Notes under the pieces: generated by a model
Databases searched by the model: none
Seen by the model: only the letters and a program-made list of their open reading frames with translations
What the model was told of the DNA's origin: nothing
Program-made: the position numbers and the translations under genes
Origin: Acidobacteriota bacterium
GTDB taxonomy: Bacteria > Acidobacteriota > Thermoanaerobaculia > Multivoradales > JAHEKO01
NCBI GenBank assembly: GCA_024638355.1
Contig: JAHEKO010000022.1
Span: 1-8,717, forward strand
DNA length: 8,717 nt
Direction: 5' to 3'
In this document: one piece after another, positions 4,240 through 8,717 of the stretch
Layout of the letters: every line of letters begins with the position of its first letter
How positions within the stretch are numbered: position 1 is the first letter of the stretch

Positions 4240-6393
4240 ATGCGCCCTGCCTGTGGGTCGGCGGGAACCGTCGGGGGATCGGTTCCGGATAGCGGCCGCA
4301 GTCTCTTTCCCCCCAGAAGCCTCTCACCCGTCATCGCGATCGCGGCCGGCCTTGCCCTGCTCGCGGCGGCCGGCGCACCGGCGGAGGAGCCGCCACGCGG
4401 CGACAACGACGCCATCGCCGTTTCCGACGTGGTCACCGTGACCGGAACGCGCTTGCGCGATCGGGCGCGCGCCGCGAAGGATCCGGAGCGCTCGACGCCG
4501 GCTCACGTCACCGTCCTCGGCCGCGGCGAGATCGAGCGCCGCGGCGCGCAGACGCTGCAGGACCTGCTCGCCGCCGAGGCGGGAGTGATTCTCTTCGACC
4601 AGATCGGCGACGACGTGTCGAAGACCTTCGATCTGCGCGGCTTCGGCGGCACCGGCACCCGGGTCTTTCTCAACGGCGCGCCGCTCAACGATCCGCGTAA
4701 CAACAGCCTGGCGCTCGAGCTGGTGCCGCTCGAGCAGCTCGAGCGCATCGAGATCACCCGGGGCTCGACCGCCGCCCTGGCCGGCGGCGGCTCGGAGGCG
4801 GGCGTGATCAATCTGTGGACCCGTCGCGGCGGGCCCACCGAGGGCTCGATCTCGATCGCGGCCGGCGATTTCGGTAGCCGGGAGCTCGGCGGCGGCGTGG
4901 CGTCCCGAGTGGGCTCCACCGATCTCGCGCTGACGGGCTCGCTGTACGAGACCGACGGCTTCCGCCAGAACGCCGACGGCGAGCTTGCGCGCGGCGCGCT
5001 CGACCTGGGCTGGGACCTCGGTAGCGGCCGCCGTCTCGATCTCTCGATCGCGACCGGCGCCGCGGACTTCGGCAATCCGGGCGCGTTGACGACCGAAGAG
5101 AGCCGGACCGATCCGACCAGCTCGCCGTTCAACACCCTCGACTTCACCGACGAGTCGCTGACGCAGGCGGCGCTGAACTTCACCGCGTCGCTGACCGCGA
5201 GTTGGTCGCTCTCCGCCAACGTCTATGCGCGCGACCGCGGCACCGAAGCGCTGACCACCGGGCGCGCGGCGCCCGCCTTCGGCGGCTTCTTCGTCGACGC
5301 CGACACCTCGGTCGTCGGCTCCACGGTGCAGCTCGGCCACGGCAGCTCCGCCGCCGGCAACTTCCTGAGCTTCGGCCTCGAGTGGCTCGACGGCGAGACC
5401 GACGCCACGGGCTTCGTCACGCCGCCCACCGATCTCGGTCTACCGACGCCGGCGGGGCTCAACTCCCGCAACACGACCGAGCGCCGCACGCTCGGGCTCT
5501 ACGTCCAGGACCGCTGGCAGATATCGCCCCGGGTCACGCTGACGGCGGGGGCGCGCTACGACAGCGACGAGGCGGGCTACCGCGAGGTCTTTCCGAGCTC
5601 CGCCAACGACGCCCGGCGTGACTTCTCGGAGCTGTCGCTGCGAGCCGGGCTGGCGTGGAGCGTTGACGACCGCCACAGCCTCTACGCCTCGTTCGGCGAG
5701 GCCTTTCTGCCCCCGACCGCGGAGGAGCTTTTTGCCTTTCCCACCTTCGGCAGCAACCCGGCGCTCGAGCCCGAGGACTCGCGCTCGCTGGAGCTCGGCT
5801 GGCGCGCTCGCTGGGGCGACGCCTCGATCGACGCCGCCCTCTTCCAGATCGACACCGAAGACGAGATCGTCTTCGATCCGGACTCTCCGCTCGGCCTGTT
5901 CGGCGCCAACGTCAACATCGGGAAGGCGCGGCGACGCGGACTGGAGCTCGCCGCCCGCGGCGAGCTGAGCGCGAGGGTGGGCGCGTTCGCCAACCTCACC
6001 CTGATGGAGGCGGAGTTCGCCAACGGCCCGAACGCCGGCAATCGCCTGCCGCTGGTGCCCGAGGAGCGACTGTCGGTCGGCTTCGACGCCGAGCTGCCGC
6101 TCTCGCTGGCGCTGCGCGCTACGGCGCTCTACGTCGGAGACCAGGCGCTCGACAACGACGACGCCAACAGCGCCGGCCGCCTCGACGCCTACACCGTGGT
6201 GAACACCCGACTGAGCTGGTCGCCGACGCCCGCGCGCACGCTCGAGATCTTCGTCGCCGCAAACAACCTCTTCGACGAGGTCTACGCCACGCGCGGCATC
6301 TTCGCCCTCGACTTCCAGACCTTCGAGAACGCGGTCTTCCTGACGCCGGCGCCGGGCCGGCGGATCCTCGGCGGCCTGGAGTGGAGATTCTGA
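4240..6393 (+). CDS. btuB: TonB-dependent outer-membrane receptor for corrinoids, BtuB-like
   Basis: 717 aa, within the usual range for TonB-dependent receptors. A signal sequence has its hydrophobic core at ~29-46 (SPVIAIAAGLALLAAAGAPA) and probable cleavage at APA-E; the n-region is long for a signal peptide. A TonB-box-like segment, SDVVTVTGTR, lies at 62-71. The plug domain (~84-196) shows TVLGRGEIERRGAQTLQDLL, the family block FDLRGFGGTGTRVFLNGAPL (130-149), LEQLERIEITRGST and AGVINLWTRRG. The rest forms alternating beta strands typical of a 22-strand barrel, with YVQDRWQISPRVTLTAGARY, SLYASFGEAFLPPTAEELF and NNLFDEVYATRG, ending in LGGLEWRF with the C-terminal Phe expected of outer-membrane proteins. 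Substrate: the cobalamin riboswitch upstream and the ABC importer downstream argue for vitamin B12 or other corrinoids; sequence alone would not exclude a siderophore. Its 3' end meets the next gene with at most a 13-base overlap. Confidence 0.92.
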   Translation: MRPACGSAGTVGGSVPDSGRSLFPPRSLSPVIAIAAGLALLAAAGAPAEEPPRGDNDAIAVSDVVTVTGTRLRDRARAAKDPERSTPAHVTVLGRGEIERRGAQTLQDLLAAEAGVILFDQIGDDVSKTFDLRGFGGTGTRVFLNGAPLNDPRNNSLALELVPLEQLERIEITRGSTAALAGGGSEAGVINLWTRRGGPTEGSISIAAGDFGSRELGGGVASRVGSTDLALTGSLYETDGFRQNADGELARGALDLGWDLGSGRRLDLSIATGAADFGNPGALTTEESRTDPTSSPFNTLDFTDESLTQAALNFTASLTASWSLSANVYARDRGTEALTTGRAAPAFGGFFVDADTSVVGSTVQLGHGSSAAGNFLSFGLEWLDGETDATGFVTPPTDLGLPTPAGLNSRNTTERRTLGLYVQDRWQISPRVTLTAGARYDSDEAGYREVFPSSANDARRDFSELSLRAGLAWSVDDRHSLYASFGEAFLPPTAEELFAFPTFGSNPALEPEDSRSLELGWRARWGDASIDAALFQIDTEDEIVFDPDSPLGLFGANVNIGKARRRGLELAARGELSARVGAFANLTLMEAEFANGPNAGNRLPLVPEERLSVGFDAELPLSLALRATALYVGDQALDNDDANSAGRLDAYTVVNTRLSWSPTPARTLEIFVAANNLFDEVYATRGIFALDFQTFENAVFLTPAPGRRILGGLEWRF

Positions 6394-6398
6394 TCGGC

Positions 6399-7259
6399 GT
6401 GGCGCGAGCGGCGCTGCCGGCACTTGCGCTGCTCCTCGGCGGCTGCGTCGGCGAGCCGATCGAGGCGCCTGAATCGACCCCCGAGCGCATCGTCGCGGTG
6501 GCGCCGAGCCTGGTCGAGGTGGTCTTCGGCCTCGGCCTGGGCGACCGCGTCGTGGGTGTCGGGGACTACGCGAAATGGCCGCCCGAAGTCTCTACTCGTC
6601 CGCGCATCGGCGGGCTGTTCGACGTCCGGCTGGAGAAGATCGTCGAGCTCGATCCGGATCTCGCGGTCCTGCTGCCGGGTGAAGAGAAGCTGGCCGCGCA
6701 GATGAGGCAGCTCGGGGTCGAGGTGCTCACCGTCCGCCACGAGTCGCTCGACGACGTCGAGGCTTCGATGCTCACCGTCGCGAGGCGCCTCGGGGTCGAA
6801 GACGCGGGTCGCGAGATGGCTGCCGCCTTTCGCTCGGCTCTGGAGCCGCGACCGCTCCCGGATGGCGGCCGTGTAGTGCTCGCGATCACCCGCGAGGCGG
6901 GAAACCTGGGCGAGGTGCTGGTCGCCGGCCCCGGCACCTTCTACCACGAGCTGCTCGAGCGGATGGGGGTCGTCAACGCATTCGCCGATGCCGCGCTGAG
7001 CTACCCGCAGGTGAGCGCGGAAGGCATCCTGCGCGCCGCTCCCGACGCCGTCGTCGAGCTGCAGCCGGAGCTGATGTCGAGCGCGGCGCGCGAGCGGCTG
7101 CTGGCCGACTGGCGCCGGCTGCCGGGCCTGCCGGCTAGCGGGGCCGGATGCCTGCGGGTCGTCGCGGGCGACCACGTGCTTCTTCCCGGACCGCGGGTCA
7201 CGCGCCTCTACCGCGAGCTGCGCGAGGTCCTCGCCGGCTGTGGCGCCGGGTCCCAATGA
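6399..7259 (+). CDS. btuF: Periplasmic corrinoid-binding lipoprotein, BtuF-like
   Basis: 286 aa from the GTG at 6399; a GTG at 6381, overlapping the receptor stop, would add six residues. I prefer 6399 because GGAGA (6383-6387) lies 11 bases upstream and because MARAALPALALLLGGC is a compact lipoprotein signal with lipobox LGGC, acylated on Cys16. The body is a class III substrate-binding protein of the BtuF/FhuD type: ERIVAVAPSLVEVVFGLGLG (29-48), VGVGDYAKWPPEV (52-64, matching the DYPP region of BtuF), IGGLFDVRLEKIVELDPDLA (70-89), then a long linker helix and a second lobe with YPQVSAEGILRAAPDAVVEL (202-221), close to WPQVS..QVL..SP.AIV in E. coli BtuF. It would carry corrinoid from the receptor to the BtuC-type permease. 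Being a lipoprotein differs from the soluble E. coli BtuF but is common elsewhere. The stop overlaps the next start (ATGA), indicating translational coupling. Confidence 0.88.
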   Translation: MARAALPALALLLGGCVGEPIEAPESTPERIVAVAPSLVEVVFGLGLGDRVVGVGDYAKWPPEVSTRPRIGGLFDVRLEKIVELDPDLAVLLPGEEKLAAQMRQLGVEVLTVRHESLDDVEASMLTVARRLGVEDAGREMAAAFRSALEPRPLPDGGRVVLAITREAGNLGEVLVAGPGTFYHELLERMGVVNAFADAALSYPQVSAEGILRAAPDAVVELQPELMSSAARERLLADWRRLPGLPASGAGCLRVVAGDHVLLPGPRVTRLYRELREVLAGCGAGSQ

Positions 7260-8050
7260 GCGGGTCTTCGCCACCGCTCGTGCGCCTGAGCGGCGCCACC
7301 TGGCGGGCGGGGGGGCGTCGCGTCCTGGGTCCGGTCGATCTCGAGATCGCTCGCGGCGAGTGCCTGGTGGTGGTCGGTCCGAACGGGGCCGGCAAGACCA
7401 CCATGCTGCGGCTGGTCTGCGGTCTGCTCGGGCCGGCCGCGGGCGGCGTCTTCTGGCAAGGCACGCCCTTCGGCACGCTCAGCGCCAAGGAGCTGGCGCG
7501 GCGCATCGCCTACGTGCCCCAGGTGCGGCCCAGCCGCATCCCGCTCTCGGTCGCCCAGCTCGTCCTGCTCGGGCGCTTTCCCCACATGACGCGCTTCCAG
7601 ATGGCGCCGAGCCGAGCCGACTTCGAGGCGGTCGACCGGGCGCTCGAACAGGTCGGCCTCGAGCGGCTGCGCGACCGTCCGGTGGACTCGCTCTCGGGCG
7701 GCGAGCGTCAGGCGGTCTTCATCGCCGCGGCGCTGGCTCAGGAGGCGGAGCTTCTCGTCCTGGACGAGCCGACCACCCACCTCGACCCGCGCCACCAACG
7801 CGAGGTCGCCTCGCTGATCCGCACCTTCGGAAGCCAGCGGGACCGCACCGTGTTGACGGCGACGCACGACCTGAACTTCGCCTCGCTCATCGCCGATCGG
7901 GTGGCCGCCCTGCGCGCCGGAGAGCTGCTCGCCTGCGAGCCGCCGGCGACCGCGCTCCGCCCGGAGCTGTTGAGGCGCCTGTTCGAGGCGCCCTTCGAGG
8001 TGGTGCGCGGCGGCGAGCGGCCGATGACGCTGCTCGAGCTCGAGTCATGA
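7256..8050 (+). CDS. btuD: ABC transporter ATPase for corrinoid import, BtuD/FecE type
   Basis: 264 aa, the usual length for this family. All nucleotide-binding motifs are intact: Walker A GPNGAGKTT (41-49), Q-loop Gln89 in YVPQ, signature LSGGE (146-150), Walker B LLVLDEP (166-172), D-loop HLDP (175-178) and H-loop His204 in ATHDL. The segment PLSVAQLVLLGRFPHMTRF is the helical region typical of iron/B12 importers (compare V...V.LGR.PH). It hydrolyses ATP on the cytoplasmic face to drive the permease encoded next. The start ATG overlaps the stop of the binding-protein gene by four bases (ATGA); an upstream start would fall inside that gene. Its own stop likewise overlaps the permease ATG. 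Iron-siderophore ATPases share every motif, so the B12 assignment rests on the riboswitch and the BtuF-like neighbour. Confidence 0.92.
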   Translation: MSGSSPPLVRLSGATWRAGGRRVLGPVDLEIARGECLVVVGPNGAGKTTMLRLVCGLLGPAAGGVFWQGTPFGTLSAKELARRIAYVPQVRPSRIPLSVAQLVLLGRFPHMTRFQMAPSRADFEAVDRALEQVGLERLRDRPVDSLSGGERQAVFIAAALAQEAELLVLDEPTTHLDPRHQREVASLIRTFGSQRDRTVLTATHDLNFASLIADRVAALRAGELLACEPPATALRPELLRRLFEAPFEVVRGGERPMTLLELES

Positions 8051-8717
8051 GATCTCCGGGCGCCTGGGTCGTCGCGGCGGCCGTCGTCTGGCTCACGGCG
8101 CTGGTGGCGATCCCGTTCCTCGGCGCCGAGCTCATCCGGCCGGCCGATCTGTGGAGCGGCGATCCGACGGTCTCCGCGGTCTTCTGGAAGCTGCGGCTGC
8201 CGCGGGTGCTGCTGGGTCTGCTGGCCGGTGGCGCGCTGGCGGTGTCGGGGTCGGCGCTGCAGACGCTCTTCCGCAACCCGCTCGCCGAGCCCTATACCCT
8301 CGGCGTCGCTTCGGGGGCGGCGCTCGGCGCCGTGGTGGCGCAGCAGCTCGCGCCGCCGACGGCCGAGCTCGCCATTCCGGTGGTCTTCCTCGCCGCCTTC
8401 GCCGGCGCCGCCGCCGTCACGCTCTTCCTGCTCGGGCTGGCGCGCAGCCGCTTCGGGTTCGACACCGCGACGCTGCTGCTGGCCGGCATCGCGATCACGC
8501 TGTCGTGCTCGGCGGTGATCCTGCTCCTGCAGTACATGGCCGACTTCACCCGCACCTTCCGGATGGTGCGGTGGATGATGGGCGGCCTGGCGGTGGTCGG
8601 CTACCGGGAGGTTCTCTGGGCGCTGCCCTGGGTGCTCGGCGGCAGCGCGATCCTCTTCGGCATGCGCTGGACGTTGAATCAGCTGCTCGCCGGCGAGGAG
8701 CTGGCGTCGAGTCGCGG
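8047..8717 (+). CDS. btuC: ABC transporter permease for corrinoid import, BtuC/FecCD family (partial, runs off right edge)
   Basis: 223 codons are visible, about two thirds of a usual ~330-350-aa FecCD permease. The start ATG overlaps the ATPase stop (ATGA). The first membrane segment is at ~6-25 (AWVVAAAVVWLTALVAIPFL). The family hallmark follows: RLPRVLLGLLAGGALAVSGS (50-69), then ALQTLFRNPLAEPYTLGVAS (70-89) and GAALGA. Further membrane segments are near 108-132, 140-165 and 186-206. WMMGGLAVVGYREV matches the W.MGSL block of the family, and the visible end, LNQLLAGEELASSRG, reaches the cytoplasmic coupling helix that contacts the ATPase (GEE.A..LG). Two copies would form the inner-membrane channel with two ATPase subunits. 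No frameshift or stop is seen; the gene is cut only by the window edge. Confidence 0.92.
   Translation, partial: MRSPGAWVVAAAVVWLTALVAIPFLGAELIRPADLWSGDPTVSAVFWKLRLPRVLLGLLAGGALAVSGSALQTLFRNPLAEPYTLGVASGAALGAVVAQQLAPPTAELAIPVVFLAAFAGAAAVTLFLLGLARSRFGFDTATLLLAGIAITLSCSAVILLLQYMADFTRTFRMVRWMMGGLAVVGYREVLWALPWVLGGSAILFGMRWTLNQLLAGEELASSR

Noticed and set aside
4324..5340. 338-residue open frame on the minus strand opposite the receptor gene
   Set aside because: It has biased composition and no motif, and lies fully antisense to a gene with clear plug and barrel motifs; long antisense frames are normal at this GC content.
5440..7274. Minus-strand open frames of 327 and 330 residues (5440-6423 and 6282-7274)
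   Set aside because: They are antisense to the receptor and binding-protein genes, with Arg/Gly/Val/Glu-rich translations and no recognisable domain.
1..8717. CRISPR array, tRNA, rRNA, insertion sequence or attachment site
   Set aside because: No regularly spaced direct repeats, tRNA-like cloverleaf, transposase motif or terminal inverted repeats were seen; the only tandem repeats are the in-frame Asp units.

Overview
The window is high-GC DNA (roughly two-thirds G+C or more by eye) from a Gram-negative bacterium. A TonB-dependent outer-membrane receptor, several Sec signal peptides and a lipoprotein signal support a two-membrane envelope. A secreted TPR-CHAT protein, a DUF5666-like protein and the codon bias would fit Acidobacteriota or a similar environmental lineage, but no rRNA or marker gene is present, so the taxonomy is only a guess.

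Layout. (1) Positions 1-1963, minus strand: the N-terminal part of an exported protein with about eight TPR units followed by the start of a CHAT (caspase-like) domain. It runs off the left edge before the catalytic residues. (2) Positions 1983-3200, plus strand, divergent from (1) with almost no gap: an exported 405-aa protein with an Asp/Ser/Gly repeat resembling calcium-binding DxDxDG repeats, then three copies of a ~75-residue DUF5666-like domain. Each copy carries the motif W-[E/D]-P-x-G-D-L-F-S. A 13-bp hairpin capped by a UUCG tetraloop follows. (3) Positions 3381-3905: a 174-aa exported protein of unknown function. (4) Positions 4037-4218: a cobalamin riboswitch with a clear B12 box. 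(5) Positions 4240-8717+: a tightly packed operon encoding a BtuB-like TonB-dependent receptor, a BtuF-like substrate-binding lipoprotein, a BtuD/FecE-type ATPase and a BtuC/FecCD-type permease. The last gene runs off the right edge.

How the genes work together. The operon is a complete corrinoid import route. The receptor takes corrinoid across the outer membrane using TonB energy, the lipoprotein captures it in the periplasm, and the permease/ATPase pair moves it across the inner membrane. The riboswitch ends six bases before the receptor's Shine-Dalgarno sequence and should lower expression when intracellular cobalamin is sufficient. The genes to the left have no visible link to cobalamin. 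The least explained part is the divergent pair of a secreted CHAT protein and a secreted Asp-rich three-domain protein.
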